A stretch of 64,000 nt of DNA, taken from assembly GCF_004340465.1 (NCBI RefSeq), contig NZ_SLVV01000004.1, positions 372,001 to 436,000 of the forward strand, read 5' to 3'. Below, in pieces: positions 1-8,871 of the stretch (the stretch's first letter is position 1; the number at the start of each line of letters is the position of its first letter). This DNA comes from Mesobacillus foraminis (GTDB taxonomy: Bacteria > Bacillota > Bacilli > Bacillales > Cytobacillaceae). Under the pieces are notes generated by a model. The model was given only the letters and a program-made list of their open reading frames with translations. It made no database searches and was not told the DNA's origin. Made by a program: the position numbers and the translations under genes.

Positions 1-735
1 CTTTCGAACTTCCCCAACAATTTCCTCTTTTGCAATCCCTTTTATGTACATGATCGAGACATCGGTTTTAGTCACCGTTCCGATTTTCATGGTCTCCACC
101 CATAAATCCGGGTTTTGAATTCGTCTTCGGACTAAAGCGGTATTCGTTCTAATTGACTCCGTAAAGCCATCCCTTGGACCGCGGACCGTTACCTGGCTTC
201 CCGGCTCTTCAACGGAACGCTGCTCTCCCCCCCCTCGTGTACTGGCAACCAATCCTGTCGATGATCCATCAACAAGAATAATGGTATCTCCCGCCATCAA
301 AGCGAGAAAAAGATCATTCCAGTCTGTAATTTTCTTAACACCAGCAATGGCTAACACCTTTTCTGAGAGGAATTCAATGGTATCGCTTTGGGTGGCTTTT
401 TCTAGTACTGCTTGGTTATTTAACATGGATTCCAGCAAGAAATCGTTGATGTTCTTGCTGTCTGCAATACCCTCAACAAATATGACCGCTGCTTTGTGTT
501 CGGGTAGTGTTTGCAAAATAAACTCACTGATGATAACATCCGTACTTTTTCCAGTTTTTTGTTTTATAAGTTCCAGATTGTGCGATAAAGAATCACCGAT
601 GGGACGAGCTACATTTGCTCCTTCATCGGGTTTTTCAATTTGTTTTTTGGATTTAATTTTTATAGGTTTCTTTTTCTTAAAAAATGGAGGCATTGCGGAC
701 AAAACCTTTCCTGTCTTTTTTACAATTTTCCCCAT
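1..735 (-). CDS. GerA-family spore germination receptor subunit A, N-terminal part (cut by window edge)
   Basis: The minus-strand frame stays open from the ATG at 735 to the window edge, giving the first 245 residues of a longer protein. After a Lys-rich start (MGKIVKKTGKVL, then PPFFKKKKPIKIK) it reads through DSLSHNLELIKQKTG, ADSKNINDFLLESML and GDTIILVDGSSTGLVAS to TRGGGEQRSVEEPGSQVTVR and GPRDGFTESIRTNTALVRRR. The last stretch is the hallmark of GerA/GerBA/GerKA proteins. These are membrane subunits of nutrient germinant receptors in the spore inner membrane; the membrane part lies outside the window. The frame is open up to 786, so the start could differ slightly. Family assignment is firm; the particular receptor is not resolved. 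Confidence 0.9.
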   Translation of the reverse strand, partial: MGKIVKKTGKVLSAMPPFFKKKKPIKIKSKKQIEKPDEGANVARPIGDSLSHNLELIKQKTGKSTDVIISEFILQTLPEHKAAVIFVEGIADSKNINDFLLESMLNNQAVLEKATQSDTIEFLSEKVLAIAGVKKITDWNDLFLALMAGDTIILVDGSSTGLVASTRGGGEQRSVEEPGSQVTVRGPRDGFTESIRTNTALVRRRIQNPDLWVETMKIGTVTKTDVSIMYIKGIAKEEIVGEVRK

Positions 736-804
736 AACCTTCTTGATTATGAATAAATTTCTCCAGTTGTTCCTTTTCGGTTTTTGTTATCCGTAAAATT
801 GAAT

Positions 805-833
805 TAAAAAAGCTGCCGATATTTAGGGCAGCT
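805..833 (-). terminator. Rho-independent terminator upstream of gerA-like gene
   Basis: AAGCTGCC and GGCAGCTT arms around a 9-nt loop, followed on the minus strand by a T tract. It would end minus-strand transcription entering from upstream and so isolate the germination gene. Confidence 0.6.
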
Positions 834-835
834 TC

Positions 836-1528
836 TTAGAAAAAAAATAATTTTTTTGATGTCCACCAGTTCAGTTTCTTCTAGTAAAGTTGAACTTCCG
901 GGCAAATACCACCGAAGAGGAACAAAAAATAAAAACTATACTCGAGGTGAAGTGTTTTAACATTGGGTTCAACTCATCGTTTTGAAAAATTTGCAGGATA
1001 AGGAATAGTAAAATGGAGGCAGCAACTTCTTGTCAGAGGGAATATAAGTTCTAAGTTCTCAACTTTGTAGTCGATATCTTTTTCCTGCCAATTTTCATGT
1101 TCAACCTGTTAGAACCAAATACAAAAAGGATGGCAGCGAGGGCCATCCTTTGGCATAACTAAAGTTCGTTATAATAATGTTAACAGTTTAAAAAGTGATT
1201 GCCACCCTGTGCTCGCCAGGATGGCTTGGGAGAAAGTTTCTTCAATCACTCATCATGGAAGCAAAAAGCCACCTGGTTTGGGGAAGTGAGGCGGCTTTTT
1301 GCTAAGGGATTGTTGTTTTCTCAACGTCCATGATAGAATAACCAAAATTTGGACATTTATGCATGAACTGATAATAAATAAAGTCCTTTTCTAATTAAAC
1401 AATCATAATCATTCGCTTTAGGAGTCCCCTGTATCTGGGCCTTTTTTAATTCCTTATGGCAATCCCTCTCATACAAACTGTTGAACTTCAGTTTGTATAG
1501 GTTTATACCATACCAATGTTAGATTGTT
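836..1528. other. Intergenic region with three hairpins, no gene seen
   Basis: No convincing reading frame with a ribosome binding site was found on either strand. It holds an AAGGATGGC/GCCATCCTT hairpin at 1124-1151, an imperfect GCCACCCTG/CAGGATGGC hairpin at 1201-1226, and a GCAAAAAGCC/GGCTTTTTGC hairpin at 1261-1302. The first and last look like bidirectional terminators. The first two carry related GGATGGC sequence. Confidence 0.4.
1261..1302. terminator. Hairpin with A/T-flanked 10-bp stem
   Basis: Perfect 10-bp arms GCAAAAAGCC and GGCTTTTTGC around a 22-nt loop. The A and T tracts are part of the stem, the usual form of a bidirectional terminator. It lies downstream of the minus-strand gene ending at 1529. 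Confidence 0.5.
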
Positions 1529-1777
1529 TTAACTTTCGACTTCAAGTATTGCCTCAATTTCTTCCTGGATCTCGCGGTTCACCATTGAAGCACGTTTTTT
1601 TCTCAATTCCAGATCGACTTCTTTGTCAATAAAGTTATTGGTATGATGATCAAAACACTCGAAACAAATAGAATAAAAGTCCTTTTCTTCCTTTAAGAAA
1701 TCAAATTCCCATGTTTCAAGTTCTAAATAACTGACTACATTCTTTGTTTCTTTTTGGCATAGTTCGCACGTATTCAT
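1529..1777 (-). CDS. Small putative zinc-binding protein (two CxxC motifs)
   Basis: 82 residues starting MNTCELCQKE. Two CxxC pairs, CELC at residues 3-6 and CFEC near residue 36, suggest a single treble-clef or zinc-ribbon knuckle. The C-terminal third is Lys/Glu-rich and probably helical. The start at 1777 is preceded by AGGAAAGGG at good spacing; a longer frame runs upstream to 1921 but overlaps the desaturase gene in another frame and is unlikely. It sits 26 bp downstream of the desaturase gene on the same strand, so the two are probably co-transcribed. I do not recognise a family; a role linked to the desaturase is only inferred from position. Confidence 0.7.
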   Translation of the reverse strand: MNTCELCQKETKNVVSYLELETWEFDFLKEEKDFYSICFECFDHHTNNFIDKEVDLELRKKRASMVNREIQEEIEAILEVES

Positions 1778-1803
1778 TAAAAAAACCCTTTCCTGCATTG
1801 TCT

Positions 1804-2694
1804 TTATTTTTTTGCCAGCTGGCGGTCTCTGATTCTTTTTAAACGCCCATGATAGTTTAATATATTGATTTGGGATTGTTTCGCCTCGTCGCTGGTAGGC
1901 TGCAGGTTCGCAATATCCCAATACGTTACAACGACATCCAATACCTGGTCGAAGTATTGAAGCGGTCCATAATTGGCATCAATTGCAATGGTTTTCATTC
2001 TTTCATTAAAGTCTGGCATAACGGCCCCTGGCATTGAGAAATTGATAATGACGTCCTCAAAAAAGACAATGAAATTCGGATCAAGTTCAAGATGCGCTTT
2101 CACCGTATCGCGATAGAAAGCATAATGAAGTGCTTCGTCCTTCGCTAGACGACGGAGCAATGTGGCCAAATCCTTGTCGTGCGGGCCTGCGATTTTAGCA
2201 ACGTTATTATAAAATACCAGCGTAGCCAGTTCCTGCAATGAAGTATAGGCCATAGTTGCCAAAGGATTCGTGAAGTCAGGGAACCAGCCGTTTTCAACCA
2301 CTCGTCTTCTTAATTCATGCAATCTGGTTGGATTAACGTTCCGTGTCACCAATAAATACGTTTCAAGCAAGCTGGAGTGCTGGTCTTCCTCAGCCGTCCA
2401 GGTGTGTACGAAATCATTGATGACTTCCATTGAATTTTTAAACGTATAATCCAGATGCGAAGTATACCAAGGTAAATTCACTTCTGTGAGCAGTGCCGTC
2501 TCAATTGCAACAATGACACCTTCCGGAAGAGTCACTTGACTCTCATCCCAGGGAACTCGTTTAAAAGACATGGCCTTGTCCCACGGAATAAATTCGTGAT
2601 AGCTCCAGTCAATATTGGCAGAACGTTCCTTATGTAATCGATATAATTCTTTAATGCGCGGCTCAAGGCGCGTATCCAGGTCTGAACTTAACAT
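1804..2694 (-). CDS. Soluble acyl-ACP desaturase (fatty acid desaturase type 2)
   Basis: 296 residues with the ferritin-like di-iron pattern of acyl-[acyl-carrier-protein] desaturases (FA_desaturase_2): ETALLTEVNLPWY in the first third, then EEDQHSSLLE (ExxH), a Glu in SLQELATLVF, and DEALHYAFYRD (ExxH). In characterised homologues this centre uses O2 and ferredoxin electrons to put a cis double bond into acyl-ACP. Length matches the bacterial members. AAGGAG precedes the ATG. It is followed by the small CxxC protein in the same orientation. Bacilli more commonly use membrane Des-type desaturases, so this soluble type is notable. Family confidence is high; substrate and double-bond position are unknown. 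Confidence 0.85.
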   Translation of the reverse strand: MLSSDLDTRLEPRIKELYRLHKERSANIDWSYHEFIPWDKAMSFKRVPWDESQVTLPEGVIVAIETALLTEVNLPWYTSHLDYTFKNSMEVINDFVHTWTAEEDQHSSLLETYLLVTRNVNPTRLHELRRRVVENGWFPDFTNPLATMAYTSLQELATLVFYNNVAKIAGPHDKDLATLLRRLAKDEALHYAFYRDTVKAHLELDPNFIVFFEDVIINFSMPGAVMPDFNERMKTIAIDANYGPLQYFDQVLDVVVTYWDIANLQPTSDEAKQSQINILNYHGRLKRIRDRQLAKK

Positions 2695-3060
2695 GTCTCT
2701 TCTCCTTAAGATGTTTTTTGCTGTAAAACTTTAAAGCAATAGAATTTTCTTAACAATTATAATTTAAAAGGTAAAAGAAATACAGGAAAAAACATTGAAA
2801 GTGACCCGCAGCGAGGACCAAACACCTGAAGCTTGTATGAAAATATGTGCGTTATATTTTAAGACTAAGGATGTCCTGTATCTTGTACCAGCCTTCCCTG
2901 CAGTCCATACAGGAATTGAATATCAGAGACCTTACATAGTCCAGTTCAATAGAAAAAGCTGCCTGGTTCGGCTGATTGGGAAAGAAATGCTAAAAACAAT
3001 GTACATAACAACCTAATTAGCATATATTTCAACAGTAAATTGGTCATATAAATATCAAAT

Positions 3061-3091
3061 AAAAACGCTCTGAAATCTGAGCGTTTTTTTG
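3061..3091. terminator. Bidirectional Rho-independent terminator
   Basis: AAAAACGCTC and GAGCGTTTTT arms around a short loop, with extra Ts on the plus strand. It lies downstream of the minus-strand membrane protein gene ending at 3200. Confidence 0.75.
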
Positions 3092-3199
3092 ATGCAATAT
3101 TTTATTGACTTAATTGCATTAGGGCATTTTTAGTTAAAAAAGGTCTATTATTTTTATCTTTTTTATTGTTAATTGCAATCTATTATAAAACTAAAATAA

Positions 3200-3457
3200 T
3201 CACCTAATAGATAGGAAAATACATATTACAGAACAAGCATAGAAGAGTATAGCCGTTTTAAAATTCCTCCTAAATTTAATAGCGTAAGCACAAAAGAAGA
3301 TAGCCGCAGCTAATTTGGAACAACTTCGTAAATAAGAATGATTTGAAAAAAATGAACTGCTTAAAATAATGGAAGCAAGAAAAGTTATAGAAATAAGTAT
3401 TTTGAACCACAAAGGTTCATTCAGGAACATTTTAATCATAAATTTTATCCGTTGCAT
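3200..3457 (-). CDS. Small hypothetical membrane protein
   Basis: 85 residues starting MQRIKFMIKMFLNEPLWFK. Two or three hydrophobic segments are visible: ILISITFLASIILSSSFF, a Cys/Ala-rich segment near residue 50 (KLAAAIFFCAYAI), and AILFYACSVICIFLSI at the C-terminus. The start at 3457 has GGGAG about 10 nt upstream; the frame extends to 3550 without a good ribosome binding site. It is monocistronic between the terminator at 3061-3091 and an empty region. No family recognised. Confidence 0.55.
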   Translation of the reverse strand: MQRIKFMIKMFLNEPLWFKILISITFLASIILSSSFFSNHSYLRSCSKLAAAIFFCAYAIKFRRNFKTAILFYACSVICIFLSIR

Positions 3458-3980
3458 GAAGGTATATCTCCCTTCGATTTTATTAAGTACGACACAAGTA
3501 AAAGTGAGATACCAATAACCAGTAGTCCGTAATCCATCTTTACGTCTCAATAATTATTTTTTACCCTTTATACGACATAGAAAAGAAAAAGTTTCCTTTC
3601 CTCCTCTAACCTCACTGTTAATTTAGGACTTCAGTTCACAATCATAAAGTTTATTTAGCATAAATTTCATTTTTCTTTTAAAAAAGTAATTCCTTGATAT
3701 TAAGCGAACTACCTTAGATAATGTATATTTTTCAAATCAAATACTTTATGTGGTAACCCTAATCGTTGTGCAGGTGTTTTCTTTGTTCCGATGGATTTAT
3801 AGACGAAATAAAAATTGTAATAGGTGCAAAGTAGGGTTTATGTCATTTAGCATACTTCGGATTTGAATTGTAACAGATATCCAATTTTTTTATCTCCACG
3901 AGCAGTTGTAAAAGGTCTTTCTAAAATGGATAGCCTTCTAGTATAGCCAATTAACAAAAGTTTTAGCACAGGTTTTAACA
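3458..3980. other. AT-rich intergenic region, nothing recognised
   Basis: About 520 bp between the small membrane protein and the palindrome at 3981. No frame has both a start with Shine-Dalgarno and protein-like composition, and no strong hairpin was noticed. Confidence 0.4.
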
Positions 3981-4004
3981 ACACCGCATAAATTTATGCG
4001 GTGT
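3981..4004. terminator. Perfect 24-bp palindrome, probable terminator
   Basis: The arm ACACCGCATAAA is followed directly by its exact complement, giving a 24-bp uninterrupted palindrome flanked by an A-rich side and GTTT. It overlaps the end of the decayed reading frame at 3994-4194. A terminator is the simplest reading, but perfect dyads without a loop are also typical of protein-binding sites. Confidence 0.5.
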
Positions 4005-4194
4005 TTCCAATTAGACTGCGAATTGGCGTGCTAATTAGTATGTTAAATCCATCAAAACATAGTAAAACAACAAAAAAGGAGACACCAATTCATATGGGAA
4101 TTGTTTCTCCAATAAGGCTAATTTTTACTGTTTTCTCCCCAATAACCAAACCCGTTATGGTTCGGCAGCTGTATCTTTTGTAATAAATAATCAT
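3994..4194 (-). pseudogene. Remnant of a small membrane protein with an in-frame stop
   Basis: From ATG 4194 a 67-codon frame contains one internal TGA after residue 34 (…GETIPI, stop, IGVSFFVVLLCFDGFNIL…). Changing that TGA to TGG would restore a 66-residue protein with two hydrophobic stretches. It begins 14 bp after the NUDIX stop and ends in the 24-bp palindrome, which suits the last gene of a small operon. No family is recognised, so a chance frame cannot be excluded. Confidence 0.25.
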
Positions 4195-4208
4195 TAGAGG
4201 AATTAATC

Positions 4209-4679
4209 CTAAAACGAAGACTGCAAATCCCAAAACTGATCACCGAGGTGATTGATCAGTGCCAGCGCTCTTTTTTCAATATCCTTTGGAAGAGTCTCTT
4301 TGCTAAAATATTGAAGATTAATACTCTCTCCATCATTTATTTCCAGCGTTCCTTTTACACCGTTTGCTCTATACAGATGAATAACGCTGTAGGTTTCATC
4401 CCCATTCGGGTAACGGAAATAATAAAGTGGACCTGAGAAAACATCTATTAACTCAAAACGGCTAGAAATTAAACCTGTCTCCTCTATTAACTCACGAGAA
4501 GCCGTTTCCTCAAGTGTCTCGCCAAGCTCCATTGAGCCGCCTGGCAATCCCCAATCCAACGTATCCGATCGATGTTGAAAAAGAACCTCCTTTCTCTCGT
4601 TAACCACAAGTATAGTGGCCCCCACACTCAGGATTGGCTGATTGCCAATCATCTTCCGCAAATCAGAAATATACCCCAT
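4209..4679 (-). CDS. NUDIX hydrolase
   Basis: 156 residues. The NUDIX box is complete near residues 48-70: GGSMELGETLEE, then TASRELIEETG, with the RELxEE metal-binding core. Such enzymes cleave nucleoside diphosphates linked to another moiety using Mg2+ or Mn2+. The preceding segment (FQHRSDTLDWGLPGG) resembles house-cleaning MutT/ADP-ribose-type members, but the substrate cannot be read from the motif. AGGAG and GAGGG lie upstream of the ATG. Confidence 0.88.
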   Translation of the reverse strand: MGYISDLRKMIGNQPILSVGATILVVNERKEVLFQHRSDTLDWGLPGGSMELGETLEETASRELIEETGLISSRFELIDVFSGPLYYFRYPNGDETYSVIHLYRANGVKGTLEINDGESINLQYFSKETLPKDIEKRALALINHLGDQFWDLQSSF

Positions 4680-4862
4680 TTCTCCTACCCTCTCTGTATA
4701 TTAATTCCAGTTGAATCATTAGCCATGTCAGGTTTCGAATAATTCCAGTTCTATACAATGCATAACCATCAAAACCATTATAAATCACCATAATATTCAA
4801 CTACATACAAGAAACCTATTTTCCTTACAAGATTGTTTCTTAATTCTCCTTGAGTTGCTCTT

Positions 4863-5090
4863 TCAACCGGAGGCTTTGTTAAGGTATAGGCCTTCGCGTT
4901 TATTCTCGCGAAAAGCCTCCTTATCAACTTGATTATGATACTCGTCATCGATGATCCCTGTCGTCACCGCAGCAATTGGGTGACCAGTAAAAAAGACATA
5001 AGTCCTAAGAGCCAGTTTAGGCGTTGAATGCAGACCAAGCAATACGGCAATCAAGATTGCAACAGCCACTCCGCCTCTTTTGATTCTCAT
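4863..5090 (-). CDS. Hypothetical single-pass membrane or exported protein
   Basis: 75 residues. The N-terminus (MRIKRGG, then VAVAILIAVLLGLH) is a typical signal anchor, followed by a short polar outer part containing ALRTYVFFTGHP and GIIDDEYHNQVDKEAF. AAGGGGA precedes the ATG. It stands alone between the NUDIX and GNAT genes. No known domain is recognised. Confidence 0.6.
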   Translation of the reverse strand: MRIKRGGVAVAILIAVLLGLHSTPKLALRTYVFFTGHPIAAVTTGIIDDEYHNQVDKEAFRENKREGLYLNKASG

Positions 5091-5199
5091 TTAATTTCCC
5101 CTTAATGATATACTTTTTAAATGCTGCTCATTAGCAGGAAGTTCTAATCAAGATACTAACTTCGGGCCATAAAAGAGATTTGAATAGATATTGTCATCC

Positions 5200-5640
5200 C
5201 TATAAGTCCTTTTTCAAGTAGTAATGCTTAAAATGTCTGCCAACATGATCAAGAGTTCCATACACTTGGTAACCATTTTTCTCGTAAAACTCTAAAGCTT
5301 GAAAACTTAAAGTATCCAACTTTATGAAGTCACACTTTTTATCGATTGCGATTTTCTCGGCTTCTGCTAGTAATTTAGTGCCATATCCAGATTTCCTAAT
5401 GTCTTCATCTACCATCAAAGTATGGATTTCAAGCCAATTCCAAACAATTTCTCCTAATAAACCACCACGGACCTTGCCATCCTCCTCTCTGAGGAACAAA
5501 CTGATCTCCTCGAATCTCCCTTTCAAATCCTCTGGAAAATGGCTTGAATTATAGTTATTCAGCTGATGATGAATATAATCTATGTCTTCCTTTTTCATGT
5601 CCTTGGTAATGTGGAATTCCATATCCTGTTCATCTCCCAT
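5200..5640 (-). CDS. GNAT-family N-acetyltransferase
   Basis: 146 residues with the acetyl-CoA fold: beta strand IHTLMVDEDIRKSGYGTKLL (Q/RxxGxG/A-like loop as RKSGYG) followed by AEKIAIDKKCDFIKLDTLSFQALEFYEKNGY, the late GNAT motif. GNATs move acetyl from acetyl-CoA to amines; the acceptor is not predictable. The start at 5640 has GGAG six bases upstream; an internal ATG at codon 7 is an alternative. Confidence 0.85.
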   Translation of the reverse strand: MGDEQDMEFHITKDMKKEDIDYIHHQLNNYNSSHFPEDLKGRFEEISLFLREEDGKVRGGLLGEIVWNWLEIHTLMVDEDIRKSGYGTKLLAEAEKIAIDKKCDFIKLDTLSFQALEFYEKNGYQVYGTLDHVGRHFKHYYLKKDL

Positions 5641-5741
5641 TTTGATCTCCAGGGTTGAGCTTTAAAAGTCAGGTTAACCCATGAAATAATGATCCATATA
5701 AGTTCTCTCTTAATGTCGGACGATGAATTTCTGACCGACTA

Positions 5742-6386
5742 TTATTGGCCACCTTTGATAAAAACCTTATCGATTTCATCCCTGTCATATTCTAAAATCC
5801 AGTCACTAAACCTTTCATACACACCCTTTAATGAGTCTGGCGAAGCACCCAGTACATCACAGCCTCGGTCGTCATAGACGTGAAAGATGGTGTTGCGGCT
5901 GAGGTTCATGAAATACACGGTGTGAGAGAGACTGGGTTTTATCCCCATATCCTGATTACAGATTGCTTTTAACATCGAAGTGTACTTAAGATCAGACGGC
6001 CGGCATCTTAGAGTAAACCGAAAGATTTTTGATGAATCCTCTTCACTCTCTTCCGAATAAACATCAGGAAGAGTTTCATGCCTTAACTGGTACAGCAGGG
6101 ATTTTTCTTTTATAAATCGTCTTAGAAACTTCCTGTTCCTGTAGCCATGGCCATCATCATAGATATCTATGACGATAAAAATGGAATCATTGGGAGAATG
6201 CAGCTCTTCAAATAAAGTAATGGCTCTCTTATATACGCCCTGTAAGTAAGGACTATTCACATAGGCCAGGTCAGGCGTGTAATTTATGCCCAATTCAAAG
6301 CGGATGCCAATTTCCCAGCGATAAAACAAGCCTGGGCTTAAGAGCAGACTTGGGAACATTCTCCCCAAATAATCATTTGCCAGCAT
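5742..6386 (-). CDS. DUF3885 domain-containing protein
   Basis: 214 residues. The pattern of an N-terminal region with RWEIGIRFELG, a central SIFIVIDIYDD, and a C-terminal HVYDDRGCDVLG … WILEYDRDEIDKVF matches what I recall of the DUF3885 family of Bacillales, whose function is unknown. No signal peptide or membrane segment is visible. GAGGTGAAACG precedes the ATG. It is transcribed alone toward the GNAT gene. Confidence 0.65.
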   Translation of the reverse strand: MLANDYLGRMFPSLLLSPGLFYRWEIGIRFELGINYTPDLAYVNSPYLQGVYKRAITLFEELHSPNDSIFIVIDIYDDGHGYRNRKFLRRFIKEKSLLYQLRHETLPDVYSEESEEDSSKIFRFTLRCRPSDLKYTSMLKAICNQDMGIKPSLSHTVYFMNLSRNTIFHVYDDRGCDVLGASPDSLKGVYERFSDWILEYDRDEIDKVFIKGGQ

Positions 6387-6543
6387 CGTTTCACCTCATT
6401 TTGCTTTTACCATTTTACCATTTTTTTCAATCCATCTGACTAAAAAAAGATCCTTTTATAAGAAGGAATCGTACCAGAATATAGACAAACTCGAAGAAAA
6501 GTGGGCTTGTGTCTACAGTCATTTTTGTAGGAGTACACTGGGG

Positions 6544-6674
6544 CTGCTGATTTCCGGTACAGGCGCTTCGCTTTCCGCGGGGCTGAAACTGAGCCTCCTC
6601 GTCGCAGGCTCCTGTGGGTTCTCAGCTGTCCAGCTGATCCCGCAGGAGTCTGCGCGCCTTCCACTCCAATCAAC
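6544..6674. repeat. GC-rich interspersed repeat of a type common in Bacillaceae intergenic regions
   Basis: A GC-rich island in an AT-rich gap, with segments such as GGCGCTTCGCTTTCCGCGG, CCGCAGGAGTCTGCGCGCC and CCACTCCAATCAACAG. I recognise these as recurring in many Bacillaceae intergenic regions. The ends form imperfect inverted repeats: GCGCC…ATCAGCAG read from one side and GCGCC…ATCAACAG from the other. An apparent 77-aa frame on the minus strand here is the repeat, not a gene. No transposase is present, so this is a non-autonomous or structured element. Confidence 0.6.
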
Positions 6675-6801
6675 AGGGCTTCTAAACTGAATGTGGAACT
6701 GTATCGGAATCTATTTTAAAATAAACACCTATTACGCTTGAGGGAATAAGGATGTTTTCGAAAAACAATCCTATCCTTTGAAACCAACGGATTCTAAAAA
6801 T

Positions 6802-8477
6802 CTACATTTCCTCAGGAGCTTCCAAACCTAATAACCGCAATCCTTCTTTCAGGACCACTTTAACGGAATAAACCAGTGACAGCCTTTCCTGTTTTTGGCC
6901 GTCGTCCTCCAGGATCCGTACGGAAGCATAATACTTGTTAAATGCCCTTGCAAGTTCAATTACATATTTGGCAATTTGGGAAGGGTCATTCTCTTCAAAG
7001 GCACGTTTGATCGCCTGAGGAAAAATGGTCAGATTCATGATAATGGGCCATGCTTCAGCATTCGATATACTAACCTCAGCTTGATTTTCCTGATACTCCC
7101 CTTTCCTTAAAAGCGAAGAGGCCCGGGCATGGGTGTATTGAACGTAAGGTCCTGTTTCCCCCTCAAACTTTAACATGTCTTCAAGAGAGAACTCGATGTC
7201 GTTTTGGCGGAAGTTTTTGAGGTCATGAAACATAATCGCCCCAGTTCCAACCTGACGGGCAACTTCCTCTTTTGAAGGAAGATCCGGATTTTTCTGCTTG
7301 ATATCTTCCAGTGCCAGGGATATGGCATCCTGCAAAACTTCCTCCAGCAACACAACCTTTCCCTTGCGTGTCGACATTTTCTTGCCGTCTTTCAGCATCA
7401 TTCCAAAAGGAACATGGGCCATTCCTTTCACCCATTGATAACCCATCTTCTCCAATACAGCAAACAATTGTTTAAAATGAAGAGATTGTTCATTTCCCAC
7501 GATATATAGGGATTGAGCAAATTGATAAGTATCCTGGCGGTAAAGAGCCGCGGCCAGGTCGCGTGTTGCATAAAGGGTGGTGCCGTCGCTTTTCTTGATT
7601 AGGCATGGAGGAAGACCTTCCAATGGAACGACTTGAGCCCCTTCAGATTCCTGCAGGAGGTTCATGTTTTCAAGTAAGTGGACCACTTGATCCATCTTGT
7701 CATTGTAGAAGGCTGAAAGGAATCAAACTCAATTCCCATTAATTTATAGATTCTTGAAAACTCCTTCAGTGATTCTTCCCGGAACCACTCCCAAAGCTTC
7801 ATGGCCTCATCATCATTTTCCTCCAGCTTTTTGAACCATCCCCGCCCCTCATCATTTAAGCTTGGGTCTTTCTCGGCTTCATCATGAAACTTCACATACA
7901 ATTTAAGCAGCTCTTTAATTGGCTGCTGTTTGACGGTTTCTTCCTTCCCCCATTTTTTGTAGGCCACGATTAACTTTCCAAATTGGGTTCCCCAGTCACC
8001 TAAATGGTTAATCCGGACGGAAGGGTATCCGTATTTTTCTGCTATTAATGCCAGGGCGTTTCCAATAACGGTCGAGCGTAGGTGTCCCATGGAAAATGGC
8101 TTGGCGATATTGGGAGAAGAGAAGTCCACAGTAATCACCTGATTTTTTCCCAGATCTAAATCTCCATAATGCTCTTTCAGGGTCAGGACCTCTTTTAGGA
8201 CGAGAAATGAAACTTTGTGTTTGTTTAGAAACACATTCACATAGCCACTGACAGCTTCGACTTTTTCAAACAGCGGGGATTTTATCTCGGCTGCTATATC
8301 AGCAGCAATGCTGTGGGGAGATTTACGAAGCAGTTTAGCCAGTTCAAAGCAGGGAAAGGCCAGATCTCCCATCTCCTCAAAGCGAGGTTTTTCAATCATA
8401 AGAGTTAATTTGTCCTGATCGAGTTTCCCATCTAAAACTTCGTACAGAATGCTGGCAAAATCTTTTTTAAAGTCCAT
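6802..8477 (-). pseudogene. argS: Arginyl-tRNA synthetase, second type (ArgS2), frameshifted
   Basis: Two overlapping frames join into one class I ArgRS. The first (8477 to about 7713) carries the N-terminal domain and the HIGH-like SSPNIAKPFSMGHLRS. The second (about 7712 to 6802) carries ATRDLAAALYRQ, the KMSKS-like KMSTRKG and the C-terminal anticodon-binding domain ending LLGLEAPEEM. At 7712/7713 the text passes from FDSFQ straight to FYNDKM, where relatives have FQGEAFYN; this fits loss of 7 bp (GGNGAAG). A truncated 271-aa product would lack KMSKS and be inactive. It is the ArgS2 paralogue seen in some Bacillus, not the usual ArgS, and a T-box precedes it. A sequencing error is possible. 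Confidence 0.85.
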
Positions 8478-8499
8478 TGTTCACGCCTCCTAAAATATA

Positions 8500-8756
8500 A
8501 AAAACTCCCGTCTCTTTTAATAAAAAAAGAGACGGGAGTCTGATAAACGGTCCCGTGGTACCACTCTAATTGTTTTTAAACAACTTAAAAACCACTCAAA
8601 TTTGTAACGGGGAGCTCCCCCGTCCTTCCCTACTGCCGTTCAGGAAAGCATCTCAAAAGTGAGGTTCATTACCTGCTTCATGCCAAGCTTCCACCATCCT
8701 TGACTCGCTTCGTTTCCACAAATAATTACTCTCTTTATCACCGATTTTAAAATATA
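8500..8756 (-). promoter_or_regulatory. T-box leader controlling argS2
   Basis: On the minus strand upstream of argS2 the order is a stem I region with AGAGAGTAA and the GGATGGTG bulge segment, the conserved CTGAAC…AGTAGGG element, and the T-box AGAGTGGTACCACGGG. A strong terminator follows, with arms ACTCCCGTCTCTTTT and AAAAGAGACGGGAGT at 8503-8539. Uncharged tRNA would pair with the T-box bulge and favour antitermination. An AGG (Arg) triplet lies in the region where the specifier is expected (GCAGGTAATGAACC), but I cannot settle the specifier by eye. Confidence 0.9.
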
Positions 8757-8871
8757 TTGAATATTATTATATCCAATTAAAAATAATTCGCAACCACCAT
8801 TTTTAGGATTATTTCTTATGTATCTATTGAACTAGGTCACAACCATACTAGTCCAGCTCAAGTTAAAACAA

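Noticed and set aside
281-796. 171-codon plus-strand frame
   Set aside because: Antisense shadow of the GerA-family gene, which is clearly coding on the minus strand.
1123-1302. CRISPR-like repeats
   Set aside because: Only three unrelated hairpins; no regular repeat-spacer pattern.
2795-3016. 73-codon plus-strand frame with TTG start and weak AGGA
   Set aside because: No recognisable features; composition and start are not convincing. The terminator after it is explained by the convergent minus-strand gene.
6440-6673. 77-codon minus-strand frame
   Set aside because: Lies within the GC-rich Bacillaceae repeat and is non-coding.
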